Assembly: GCA_001464165.1 (NCBI GenBank)
Contig: LNEX01000388.1
Span: forward strand, 1-15,885
Source: a bacterium Ga0077546
Lineage (GTDB): Bacteria; Cyanobacteriota; Vampirovibrionia; Obscuribacterales; Obscuribacteraceae
Direction: 5' to 3'
DNA: 15,885 nt
In this document: one piece after another, positions 1 through 6,684 of the stretch
Numbering within the stretch: the first letter of the stretch is position 1
How the letters are laid out: every line of letters starts with the position of its first letter
Program-made: the position numbers and the translations under genes
Notes under the pieces: model-generated
Told to the model about the DNA's origin: nothing
Seen by the model: only the letters and a program-made list of their open reading frames with translations
Databases searched by the model: none

Positions 1-1
1 T

Positions 2-832
2 TTAGTTGCCCAGGATATATCGCCGCGCATCAGACGTAGGTCGCTTTTAGGTCAGATTGTTCTCACCTTGCTTGGGGTCCTTTTGCTTTTCCTGGCTTCC
101 TTTACCTCGTTTGAAGTGCCTATTGCCACAAAACGCAACTTAACTAGTTTTGCTGAAAATCAAATTCGCTACGCTTTCAACATTGTTCCTGAGCGTTATC
201 AAAGCAAAGTAGAGGCCTATGTACCACTGCTTAAGGCGCCTACTAATACTGTGCGTAAGACCTTCTATATGCCATTAGCTGCTGCTGCAGTTTTTGTCGG
301 CTATGTTCTCGGACCGATGCTCGGCGCCATCGCTTGCGCTACTTTCATTGCCCTTGGTGTTGTTGGACCATTTCTTGGAATCCACGCCTTTGCCTCCGGC
401 GGTGGGGTTGGCTACTATCTTGAGCCTGGTTTTGGTTACTTACTGGCCTTAATACCAGCCGCTGCAGTGGTCGGCATGATTACTAGGGGCAAGCGCACCA
501 GCGTCAGTCAGCTCTTGTCTGTTGTTGCCGGTCTGATCGTCGTGCATCTATCGGGTGTCTTTTATTTGTTAGGTAGTTGTCTCGTTTCTTATTTGCTTGA
601 TGGTAATCGTGCTTCTTTAGCCTGGCAGCCCTGGGTCTTTCAGCATGCCCGCAATATGAGCTGGTATCCACTTATTTACGATTTCTTGAGCAGTCTAGTT
701 ATGGTTGGCATTGCTTTCCCCTGCCGCTGGTTGGCCAATACTTTAACGGCCCCTGATTCAGCCTCGCGACCCACCGCTGTGCCAGGTAATAAACCGTCTG
801 AGCGCTATCATGTGGTAGAAGAATTTGTCTAA
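2..832 (+). CDS. bioY: BioY-like biotin transporter substrate-binding (S) subunit, 5' end cut by window
   Basis: The reading frame is open from base 2, so the true start lies outside the window; a TTG at 68 is only an internal candidate and would clip the first membrane helix. The protein is very hydrophobic, with about six membrane segments. The stretch around residues 105-135 (counted from the TTG at 68), with ASGGGVGYY followed by FGYLLALIPAAAVVG, matches the BioY signature of a glycine-rich loop followed by G-Y-L-L-G-F. The later segment containing VVHLSGVFYLLG also fits the family. BioY is the membrane S component that captures biotin and works with an ECF ABC module; no EcfA or EcfT gene is visible here. 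It is longer than a typical BioY (about 190 residues), mainly through a polar stretch of about 55 residues after the first helix, which is unusual. It overlaps the next gene by 8 bases, suggesting co-translation. Confidence 0.72.
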   Translation, partial: LVAQDISPRIRRRSLLGQIVLTLLGVLLLFLASFTSFEVPIATKRNLTSFAENQIRYAFNIVPERYQSKVEAYVPLLKAPTNTVRKTFYMPLAAAAVFVGYVLGPMLGAIACATFIALGVVGPFLGIHAFASGGGVGYYLEPGFGYLLALIPAAAVVGMITRGKRTSVSQLLSVVAGLIVVHLSGVFYLLGSCLVSYLLDGNRASLAWQPWVFQHARNMSWYPLIYDFLSSLVMVGIAFPCRWLANTLTAPDSASRPTAVPGNKPSERYHVVEEFV

Positions 833-1793
833 GCAGAGAAACTACAAGCTCTATTTCGGGTTAGCCGGCCTCTCTATGGCGGCTTTGGGGGTGGGGCTTT
901 TCTACTATGGCACTAGGGTTGAGACTAGGCGCTATCGCCTAGAGCGCCTTGCCGTGCAAACCAAGTCTGATACTACTGGTAGTGCTATAGTCAGCCATCA
1001 GTCATTGAAAATTTTGCACATTTCTGATTTGCATTTGTCCGGAAATGATGATGAGAAGGTAGACTTTATTCGCTCTATTACTGATCAAGATTACGATTTG
1101 GTCTTTCTCACTGGTGATGTCTTCGAATTTTTGGATGGCTTGAAATATGGGCCAAAACTACTTGCTCGCCAGCCCAGGCTTGGTGCTTATGCTGTTTTTG
1201 GCAATCATGACTATTACGATTACTCGATTTACAATAAGACTCTAGGTCGGATATTCCGCCAGCATCGACACCCGCCTGTACGCAACAATGTAGAGCCTCA
1301 TCGTATTGCTCTTGAGGCCGGTGGCTTTAAGGTTCTGGTAAACCAAGCTCACTATATTGCTAGCGAAAATCTGTTTATTGCCGGAATTGATTATCCCGGT
1401 ATCAAAGAAGAAGAGTTAGAGAAGTTAATGCAAGCCGCCCCTGTCGGCGCTTTAAAGCTTGGTCTCTTTCACCTGCCACGACAGCTAGAAATGCTTTCGC
1501 GTGTTGGTTTGCATTTGGCATTTGGTGGCCATACCCATGGTGGTCAGGTGCGCTTACCTGGTATTGGGGCAATTATTACCGACTCTGAATTGCCACGGGA
1601 AAATGCCTCAGGCATGCTCGCTGTCGGACGTACCAAGATTCACATCTCGCGTGGTTTAGGGGCCGATCCGCGCAGTAACATAAGGCTATTTTGTCCACCT
1701 GCTGCTACGGTTATCGAACTCAGCCATGAGCGCGCTGGTGTCCTGGGTAGCGATGCTATGCAGAGTTTTGCTTCTGTCAAAGGGCAGGGCTAG
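825..1793 (+). CDS. Membrane-anchored calcineurin-like metallophosphoesterase (YkuE/YaeI/LpxG type)
   Basis: The TTG start at 825 overlaps the end of the bioY-like gene by 8 bases; the next ATG lies inside the membrane anchor, so TTG is preferred. An N-terminal helix (residues about 9-27) is followed by the metallophosphoesterase fold. All metal-binding blocks are visible: SDLH (D-x-H), TGDVF (GD), GNHDYY (GNHD), LFHLP (single His) and GGHTHGGQ (GHxH). The anchored topology, with a YGTRVETRRYRLERL linker before the domain, resembles the YkuE/YaeI family. Some members of that family hydrolyse UDP-2,3-diacylglucosamine in lipid A synthesis (LpxG) and others act on undefined phosphoesters. Fold and metal centre are secure; the substrate is not. 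The gene converges on the next one with a gap of only 3 bases and no terminator. Confidence 0.85.
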   Translation: MSKQRNYKLYFGLAGLSMAALGVGLFYYGTRVETRRYRLERLAVQTKSDTTGSAIVSHQSLKILHISDLHLSGNDDEKVDFIRSITDQDYDLVFLTGDVFEFLDGLKYGPKLLARQPRLGAYAVFGNHDYYDYSIYNKTLGRIFRQHRHPPVRNNVEPHRIALEAGGFKVLVNQAHYIASENLFIAGIDYPGIKEEELEKLMQAAPVGALKLGLFHLPRQLEMLSRVGLHLAFGGHTHGGQVRLPGIGAIITDSELPRENASGMLAVGRTKIHISRGLGADPRSNIRLFCPPAATVIELSHERAGVLGSDAMQSFASVKGQG

Positions 1794-1796
1794 TTT

Positions 1797-2705
1797 CTAA
1801 CGTGCACCAGGCTGTTTTGACGTGCCACCATAAGTAAAGGGTTTGGTTGAATCAGTTTCGTTCGGTAGGGGTGCCTGTGGTGCAGTGTTTGGCACTTGAA
1901 ATAGCTTAGGTGGCCTTGGTAACGGCACCGATGGGGTGTGATGCTGCAATTGCTTAAAGAGTGAAGCGACAATGTTCTTAGTCAGCTTGACGGTGTGTTT
2001 GCCTTTGGCATCGACGATTGCCCCTTCCGCTATCGTCCCATCGATGGTGCCAATGAAGCGTGCTCTTGTTATTAGCCCGGGTCTCTTCATTCTTGAATTG
2101 GCTGGCTTGGTGCCTATAAACGTCAAGTCTACCTGTTGGTCTTTTGGCTGATCTCCTTGTTGCATCTCTAGATTAGTAGAGCCTTTGTATGAAAGTTCAC
2201 CATCGACATAGCTAGCCTCACGCACTAGCGAGAGTTTGACTAAGCCGAGGGCTGAATCTTGAGAGATATATTCGCCACTATAGTCAGCGGCCATCCAGCT
2301 ATAACCAGCTATTAGGGCAAATATAATTGCTAAGCAAATTGTTTGATTGCCCAGCAAAGTGCGCAGTCGTTTTTTTCTTTCCTTTTTTTCGCTCTCTTTC
2401 TCTGTTTGACTTTTGCCCTTGCTTTTATTTGTGCTGGGTGTGCGACTGGCTGCGTTACTGGTTGAGCGATTGGCTGAGCGATTGGCTGAGCGACCAGAGG
2501 TAGATATTGGCTTGCGTGTTGCGCTTGAGTAGCGACTATTTGGTGCTCCTGGTTCTTCGTTATCTAGGTCTTGATCGTCTTGATTGCTATTAACTAGCTC
2601 TCGACTGCTAGGGCTATATAAATTGTGATTGGCGCTGGGAGGAGGAGGCGGCGTCGATGGGCGGGGCCGCGGTCTTCTGTTTGAGTAATCGTCAGAGCCT
2701 TTCAT
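1797..2705 (-). CDS. Hypothetical single-pass membrane protein with disordered N-terminus
   Basis: I do not recognise a family. The 302-residue product has three parts. Residues 1 to about 115 are low-complexity and probably disordered: a proline run (PPPPP near residue 20), many Ser/Asn/Arg, and a short peptide repeat SANR-SANR encoded by a 12-bp tandem repeat near 2464-2490, ending in a Lys/Arg/Glu-rich patch. One membrane helix follows (LAIIFALIAGYSWMAA, about 124-139). The last 160 residues look like a small beta-rich extracytoplasmic domain (GEYIS, VDGELSYKG, ARFIGTIDGTIAEG) with a Pro-rich tail. Positive charge before the helix predicts the N-terminus in the cytoplasm. The ATG lies 13 bases after the stop of the matrixin-like protease gene on the same strand, so the two are probably co-transcribed. 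The function is unknown. Confidence 0.72.
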   Translation of the reverse strand: MKGSDDYSNRRPRPRPSTPPPPPSANHNLYSPSSRELVNSNQDDQDLDNEEPGAPNSRYSSATRKPISTSGRSANRSANRSTSNAASRTPSTNKSKGKSQTEKESEKKERKKRLRTLLGNQTICLAIIFALIAGYSWMAADYSGEYISQDSALGLVKLSLVREASYVDGELSYKGSTNLEMQQGDQPKDQQVDLTFIGTKPANSRMKRPGLITRARFIGTIDGTIAEGAIVDAKGKHTVKLTKNIVASLFKQLQHHTPSVPLPRPPKLFQVPNTAPQAPLPNETDSTKPFTYGGTSKQPGAR

Positions 2706-2718
2706 TTTCGTTTTTATC

Positions 2719-3585
2719 TTATGGTATTAAGTCTGGTGTCAAGCGATAGAGATGCCTGATTGTCGCTGCGTCATTAGGCGAAATCACTCCTCGGCCATAA
2801 TAGGCACTCATCAAATCTACTGGATTGGTGCTGTGTCCTTCAATACCTAGCGCATGGCCAAATTCGTGGGTTGCTGCCGCTTTGAGTTTCCCTAGCGACA
2901 TAGGTTGACCTTGGCCGTCTGTTGTTCTGAGCACAATTACGGCTGGTTTGAAGTCGGCTTGGCCGCCGGCGAGAATAGCTTTATAAGGAAAGTTAGTTTT
3001 TGACGTGTAGCCACGAATATCTTGAGCGAAAAGGGCCATGCCGCTCTTGCCCACGAAGTGATTGGTGAAAAAGACATAAATGTCTGCGTCGCCGGGGTCT
3101 TGGGTTAGTTCATACGAGAACAAGCCTTCACGCTCGAATTGTTTCCATGACAAGACACCTTCTAGGGCTGCTTGATAGTGGCCGTCGACATAACCATCTG
3201 CTCTCTTGAGGGCTTGAAACTGTTCTGGGTTGCTCAGTACATTTGCTACCAAATTGGGCCAGGCTGCCAGGTTGTCAGTGTTGGCTATTGGTACTCCCAG
3301 GCTAGGGTCGATGATACTGTCAAGGGTTAAGCCTGGCGATATGTAGACTTTTAGTGGCATTTGGTCGCTTACCCAGCGGATTGTGCCGAAGCGGCTGCGA
3401 TATTCGGGATAAAAGCCAGATGGGGCCGGCTTGGCTGGAGCTTTGCGATATTGGGCCCAAGCAACCTCTGCCCCAAGAATTATTGGGGCGAAAAGCGCGC
3501 TTATTGCCAATAGCGACATGGTCAGGCTGGCTTTTTTGTGCTTTTTACTTTTATGCAACATTACTTTTGTTACGTGGGGAAACAA
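2719..3585 (-). CDS. Secreted matrixin-family (M10-like) zinc metalloprotease
   Basis: This is a probable exported protease. Using the TTG at 3585, which has GGAAGG placed 9 bases upstream, the N-terminus carries a Lys-rich region and a hydrophobic signal segment (about residues 22-45) ending in VAWAQ. An ATG at 3561 gives the same mature protein and is a possible start. The zinc site reads H240-E-F-G-H244-A-L-G247-I-E-G-H251, followed by DLM at 257-259 as the likely Met-turn. The spacing to the third His is one residue longer than the textbook HExxHxxGxxH; the HxxGxxGH form also occurs in bacterial matrixin-like proteins, as I recall. The segment WVSDQMPLKVYI at 71-82 is the typical entry strand of the catalytic domain. 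No clear propeptide cysteine switch is seen. It precedes, in the same direction, the membrane protein at 1797-2705. Substrates are unknown. Confidence 0.85.
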   Translation of the reverse strand: MFPHVTKVMLHKSKKHKKASLTMSLLAISALFAPIILGAEVAWAQYRKAPAKPAPSGFYPEYRSRFGTIRWVSDQMPLKVYISPGLTLDSIIDPSLGVPIANTDNLAAWPNLVANVLSNPEQFQALKRADGYVDGHYQAALEGVLSWKQFEREGLFSYELTQDPGDADIYVFFTNHFVGKSGMALFAQDIRGYTSKTNFPYKAILAGGQADFKPAVIVLRTTDGQGQPMSLGKLKAAATHEFGHALGIEGHSTNPVDLMSAYYGRGVISPNDAATIRHLYRLTPDLIP

Positions 3586-3620
3586 TTCTAGTGCCCTTCC
3601 GTCTATTTCTCTACATTCGA

Positions 3621-3650
3621 TTGTTGATACTAGTTGATACCAGCTGATAC
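3621..3650. repeat. Three-copy 10-bp tandem repeat (consensus NNGTTGATAC)
   Basis: TTGTTGATAC (3621-3630), TAGTTGATAC (3631-3640) and CAGCTGATAC (3641-3650) follow one another without gaps; a partial fourth unit, TAAT, comes next. The 10-bp period puts each GATAC on the same face of the helix. The array lies 36 bases upstream of the matrixin-like gene start and may bind a regulator of that gene or of the opposite-strand transcript. Confidence 0.6.
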
Positions 3651-3742
3651 TAATTATTGGTATTTGGGCTCACTATCTATATGCCACAAGATATTAAGCT
3701 TGTTACGGGCATAATAAACGAAAGGTTAAAAGGCGGCCAATA

Positions 3743-3845
3743 GTGCGGAGGGTTGGATACGATTACTTTGTTCATCGCAGGAACTCCAGTACGAGACTGC
3801 GGACATTTCAAAAGAGCCTCACTTCGGGTGAGGCTTTTTGCTTTT
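3743..3845 (+). ncRNA. Candidate structured leader or small RNA ahead of glmU
   Basis: The 302-base gap 3586-3887 holds, besides the tandem repeat, a stretch that can fold on the plus strand. CGCAG at 3776-3780 pairs with CTGCG at 3797-3801, with an inner CTC/GAG pair, and the terminator hairpin at 3815 follows. No gene ends nearby on this strand to need that terminator, so it could end a small RNA or act as an attenuator. I could not identify a convincing promoter or match it to a known RNA family; the 5' end is arbitrary. An in-frame extension of glmU through this stretch (TTG at 3753) exists but crosses the hairpins and lacks similarity to GlmU. Confidence 0.27.
3815..3845 (+). terminator. 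Rho-independent terminator with UUCG-type loop
   Basis: AGCCTCAC (3815-3822) and GTGAGGCT (3828-3835) form an 8-bp GC-rich stem around TTCGG, followed by TTTTGCTTTT. Preceding A residues can extend the stem. This is a textbook intrinsic terminator on the plus strand, only 43 bases before the glmU start. Confidence 0.8.
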
Positions 3846-3851
3846 ACGGCT

Positions 3852-3882
3852 TATAATCATTGCTTGCTATACCTAATTGGAG
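3852..3882 (+). promoter_or_regulatory. Probable glmU promoter -10 and ribosome binding site
   Basis: TATAAT at 3852-3857 is a perfect -10 hexamer located just after the terminator. No good -35 hexamer stands at the usual distance. GGAG at 3879-3882 lies 5 bases before the ATG at 3888 and fixes that start. Confidence 0.5.
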
Positions 3883-3887
3883 TGATT

Positions 3888-4817
3888 ATGCGACCTGTTA
3901 GAGCGATTGTGCTGGCTGCCGGTCAAGGCAAGCGGATGAAGTCTAATAAGCCCAAAGTGCTTCATGAAGTTCTTGGTCGCGCTATCTTAAGTCGAGTAAT
4001 GGATGCCGTTGGTGCTCTGGGGCTGGAGCATTTGCATCTGGTAGTGGGACATTCCGCTGATATCGTTACTGACTTTGTTGTGAATAATCCGCCAGCTTGC
4101 CCGTTCTCTACTCATTTGCAGTCACCACAGCTTGGTACTGGGCATGCCGTGATGCAGGTTATGCCAGCTTTAGATGGCTTTGAAGGCACGCTCATTGTGA
4201 CCGTGGGTGATGCTCCGGTCTTGCAAAGCAAGACCCTGGCTGAGCTTTTGGCTACTCATCGGGAAAAGAAGGCGGTGATAACCGCCCTGAGCACGGTAGT
4301 GCCGGATCCTAAAAACTATGGCCGGATGGTGCGTGACCAGGAAGGAAAGGTGCGTGGCATTGTCGAAGATAAAGATGCTTCGCCTGGTGAAAAGCTGATT
4401 AACGAAGTGAATACTGGCATCTATTGCATCGAGTGGCCCGCAGCTGCGGCCGGTTTAAACTCACTTTCTTGTGACAATAAGCAAAAAGAGTATTATCTGA
4501 CTGATTTGGTAGCCTGGGCTTATCACGGCAAACACATTACCGAAACTATGATACTGACTGACTTTCGAGAAGTATGTGGTATCAATTCGCGGGTTGAGTT
4601 GGCTGAAGCAACGGTGCACTTGCGTGATATAACCGCTTCTAAATTGGCCCTAGAATCAGGTGTGACAATTGTTGATCCCAGTGCTACCTGGATTGCCCCT
4701 GAGGTAAGTATTGGCGAAGAGACTTTGGTATTGCCTGGTTGCTATTTGGTTGGCGACATTGAAATCGGCTCCAATTGTCAGATTGCAATAACACCAGCGT
4801 CAACAACTCTCAAGTGA
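3888..4817 (+). CDS. glmU: GlmU N-terminal part: N-acetylglucosamine-1-phosphate uridyltransferase domain (frameshifted gene)
   Basis: GlmU makes UDP-N-acetylglucosamine, the precursor of peptidoglycan and lipid A, in the cytoplasm. The ATG at 3888 with GGAG upstream gives the family's N-terminus. The nucleotidyltransferase motif LAAGQGKRM is at residues 9-17 with K23, the uridine-binding QLGTGHA at 81-87 and the metal-binding GDAP at 107-110. NYGRMVRD, EDKDAS, NEVNTG and GINSR follow as expected. The left-handed beta helix then begins (IGEETLVLPGCYLVGDIEIG). After about base 4784 the frame is lost: the last residues (AITPASTTLK) are out-of-frame translation to a TGA. The expected continuation IGNNTSVNN is restored by adding a single G to make ATTGGC from ATTGC at 4782-4786. 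Restored, the protein would be 458 residues, against 456 in E. coli. Confidence 0.9.
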   Translation: MRPVRAIVLAAGQGKRMKSNKPKVLHEVLGRAILSRVMDAVGALGLEHLHLVVGHSADIVTDFVVNNPPACPFSTHLQSPQLGTGHAVMQVMPALDGFEGTLIVTVGDAPVLQSKTLAELLATHREKKAVITALSTVVPDPKNYGRMVRDQEGKVRGIVEDKDASPGEKLINEVNTGIYCIEWPAAAAGLNSLSCDNKQKEYYLTDLVAWAYHGKHITETMILTDFREVCGINSRVELAEATVHLRDITASKLALESGVTIVDPSATWIAPEVSIGEETLVLPGCYLVGDIEIGSNCQIAITPASTTLK

Positions 4818-5263
4818 ACAATTCAGTGATTGGCGATGGCGTTAAAATAGGCCCATTTGCCCATGTGCGCGAGGGCAATGTCATTGGTGATTCTTCAAAA
4901 GTAGGCAACTTTGTCGAATTGAAGAAGGCTGATATTGGTCACCATACAAACGTTTCACACTTGAGTTATGTCGGTGATGCGGTTCTGGGAAATCATGTAA
5001 ATATTGGTGCTGGAACACTGACAGCAAATTACGACCATCTAACTAAGAAGAAAGAACGGACAATTGTCAATGACGGTGCCTCAACTGGGTGTAATTCAGT
5101 CTTGGTTGCCCCCGTTCAGCTTGGTGTTGAAGCTGTGGTGGGGGCCGGTAGTGTGGTAACCAAGGCTGTTCCAGACGGTGCTTTGGCGGTGGCTCGGGCC
5201 AAGCAAGCCAATGTTGAAGGTTGGAGTGCTAAACGCAAAGCTGGCGCTCTAGCTAAAAGCTAG
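4775..5263 (+). CDS. glmU: GlmU C-terminal part: glucosamine-1-phosphate acetyltransferase (left-handed beta helix), out of frame with the N-terminal part
   Basis: This is the second half of glmU, in the +2 frame relative to 3888. Genuine family sequence starts at NNTSVNN (about 4787); the ATG at 4775 is incidental, without a ribosome site, and overlaps the upstream frame. The hexapeptide-repeat beta helix is clear (VIGDGVKIGPFAHVRE, KVGNFVELKKADIG). The catalytic His is conserved in VSHLSYVGD, followed by NIGAGTLTANYD, which binds acetyl-CoA and substrate, and by a C-terminal tail with NVEGW. In an intact enzyme this domain acetylates glucosamine-1-phosphate before uridylylation and drives trimerisation. 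Without the frameshift the two parts join with no missing or extra residues. It converges on the small gene at 5275-5583 with an 11-base gap. Confidence 0.88.
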   Translation: MSDCNNTSVNNSQVNNSVIGDGVKIGPFAHVREGNVIGDSSKVGNFVELKKADIGHHTNVSHLSYVGDAVLGNHVNIGAGTLTANYDHLTKKKERTIVNDGASTGCNSVLVAPVQLGVEAVVGAGSVVTKAVPDGALAVARAKQANVEGWSAKRKAGALAKS

Positions 5264-5274
5264 CTCTATCAAAA

Positions 5275-5583
5275 TTAGCGCTCAAGCTCTGAAATAGCAT
5301 CAGGGTTGCTTTCAAGCTGAGAAAGGTAATCAAGTCGCCGTCTTTCAGCCTCGGCGAAGCGGGCTGATTCTATGGTCAAAAACTTGATAAGAGCCAGTGG
5401 TATTAGATGTTTAGAGTAGTCTGGGGTGCCATGTCTGTCGGCCTCTCCAAATGACTCTATCTCGACATAGTCTTGGCCAATGCGCAGTACCCGGCCAATT
5501 AGGCTGGTGCCATCCATAAAGTGAAGGCGCACCCAAGAGCGAGTGTCGCATAGTCTTTCAAGTCGAAGTTTTAAATTCATCAT
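5275..5583 (-). CDS. Small protein with a possible Sm-like beta-barrel
   Basis: A 102-residue cytoplasmic protein that I cannot assign to a named family. Residues about 15-75 alternate short hydrophobic strands, as in Sm/LSm-type barrels: WVRLHFMDGTSLIGRVLRIG, then DYVEIES, then HLIPLALIKFLTIE, similar to domains with G-x-V-x-x-x-x-x-D-x-V-x-L and a closing I-P-x-x-x-I-x-x-I. The C-terminal 30 residues are a charged helix (FAEAERRRLDYLSQLES). Two adjacent ATG codons (5583 and 5580) are possible starts; the Shine-Dalgarno is weak. It converges on glmU and is divergent from the 60-residue ORF at 5886 across the motif-rich gap. An RNA-binding role is conceivable but rests only on the fold guess. 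Confidence 0.7.
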   Translation of the reverse strand: MMNLKLRLERLCDTRSWVRLHFMDGTSLIGRVLRIGQDYVEIESFGEADRHGTPDYSKHLIPLALIKFLTIESARFAEAERRRLDYLSQLESNPDAISELER

Positions 5584-5620
5584 TACTAACTCGTGGTTAC
5601 TTGGCGGACTTTTGTGTTCT

Positions 5621-5729
5621 ATCTTAGTTCCATCTTAGCAAAGGTCTGATAAAAAGCAGGTGTATAGAAGTGGATCTTAGTAACCCGCCTTAAGATGGGG
5701 CACAGGTATATATTCGAAAACACTAAGAT
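5621..5729. promoter_or_regulatory. Cluster of ATCTTAG motifs in a 302-base intergenic gap
   Basis: The gap 5584-5885 contains ATCTTAG at 5621-5627, 5632-5638 (11 bases on) and 5674-5680, its exact reverse complement CTAAGAT at 5723-5729, and a near copy TTAAGAT at 5690-5696. The copies at 5674 and 5690 form an inverted pair, ATCTTA-N11-TAAGAT. This looks like a regulator-binding cluster upstream of the minus-strand gene ending at 5275. The rest of the gap shows nothing firm. Confidence 0.45.
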
Positions 5730-5885
5730 TTTGATTTTATGTGGCACTTTGAAGAACCTGATTTGGCGCCGGTTTCTATTGTATATGCCCGGAAGTCAAG
5801 AATTGCGATTTCGATAAAGCGAACTAAACTGAAGGAGTGTATTCAATAGTAGTGCAGTCAATTAGAAACTAGAACTGAGGACTTA

Positions 5886-6068
5886 ATGCAAGACGAGCTC
5901 ATACCAGCCAATTTGCTCCAGCGTTTAGAAGAATTGAAAGAGCGTGAAGCAAGTTACTGGCACGATGAAATGTATTCAGTAGAAGCTCTGACCAATATGG
6001 CGTACCGTGATCAGCTTGAACAAAGTCTCAAGCTCGATCCACTTGGTCCGCTGCCGCCTCGCCAATAA
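5886..6068 (+). CDS. Hypothetical 60-residue protein
   Basis: The ATG at 5886 has GAGG 5 bases upstream, a good ribosome site. The product is acidic and predicted mostly helical (LLQRLEELKEREASYWHDEMYSVEAL), with no signal peptide or membrane segment. The tail LDPLGPLPPRQ faintly recalls the DPLTGLPNR entry of GGDEF domains, but nothing of a GGDEF domain follows, so a remnant of such a gene is only a speculation. Its last 41 bases overlap the 3' end of coaX on the other strand. I assign no function. Confidence 0.45.
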   Translation: MQDELIPANLLQRLEELKEREASYWHDEMYSVEALTNMAYRDQLEQSLKLDPLGPLPPRQ

Positions 6069-6684
6069 TCTTGATTCCTTTCAGAGTCAGATTGATGTCT
6101 ACATGATCGAACAACTTGATGGCTGGTGCAATTAAGCGTGCCAGCCCTCCTGTTGCCACTACTGTAGTTTTGCTGGGCAGGCTCTTCAGAGCGCGTTCAA
6201 TCCAATATCTAACCATGCCGATGTGTCCGATAACACAGCCTCTTTCTATGGCTGTTTGGGTGTCAAAGGCTAAGGGTGATGAAAGTGAGAGGTTCTCTAG
6301 CTCTTGCACTGAGAGTTCGGGCAGCTGCGCTGTCGAATAGTGCAGGGCTTGAAAGGTTTTTGTCAGCCCAAGTGTTATCATGCCGCCGAGAAAATTCCCT
6401 CTGTTGTTGACTGCAGTAAGGGTTGTGGCCGTGCCGAAATCAATGACAATGGCTGCTTCTGCATCTCGGGTATGTAGCTTAAATGCGGCAGCTGCGTTGG
6501 CAACACGGTCTGAGCCCATGGTCTCGTAAAGACCGCTTATTAGAGTTTGACTGCTAGCTGAAACTTCAAAAATTTTGTCTTTGGCATTGGGCCATTGCTC
6601 GATTATGCTCGGCAAAACTCCTGGCACCACTGACGATACTGCAATTAAGCCACGGGTCAGCGGTACTGTAGTTCCAGGTTTCAT
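6028..6684 (-). CDS. coaX: Type III pantothenate kinase, main (C-terminal) fragment of a frameshifted gene
   Basis: CoaX phosphorylates pantothenate, the first step of coenzyme A synthesis; it is an ASKHA-fold enzyme. In this frame the fragment carries VSSVVPG (16-22), the substrate-site motif GSDRVANA (57-64) preceded by ISGLYETM as in cyanobacterial CoaX, the second phosphate motif DFGTATT (82-88), GGMITLG (100-106), ATGGLA (177-182) and the terminal LTLKGIKIIGEA. The first phosphate motif (DIGN) is missing because it lies in another frame at 6766-6653. The ATG at 6684 is inside the coaX coding region and unlikely to be a natural start; residues before about Arg11 are probably out-of-frame. 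The gene lies downstream of the amidase gene on the same strand. Confidence 0.83.
   Translation of the reverse strand: MKPGTTVPLTRGLIAVSSVVPGVLPSIIEQWPNAKDKIFEVSASSQTLISGLYETMGSDRVANAAAAFKLHTRDAEAAIVIDFGTATTLTAVNNRGNFLGGMITLGLTKTFQALHYSTAQLPELSVQELENLSLSSPLAFDTQTAIERGCVIGHIGMVRYWIERALKSLPSKTTVVATGGLARLIAPAIKLFDHVDINLTLKGIKIIGEAAADQVDRA

Noticed and set aside
2464..2490. 12-bp tandem repeat as a mobile or regulatory repeat
   Set aside because: It is in frame and encodes the SANR peptide repeat of a disordered region, so slippage in low-complexity coding DNA explains it.
3354..3647. Plus-strand frames opposite the matrixin-like gene
   Set aside because: They are antisense shadows of a clear secreted protease and lack ribosome sites or family features.
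3753..3887. N-terminal extension of GlmU from the TTG at 3753
   Set aside because: The added 45 residues run through the terminator hairpin, resemble no GlmU, and the ATG at 3888 has GGAG at the right distance.
5739..5849. 36-residue ORF (ATG 5739, TAG 5849) in the motif-rich gap
   Set aside because: No clear ribosome site, no recognisable features; short frames of this length are expected by chance.
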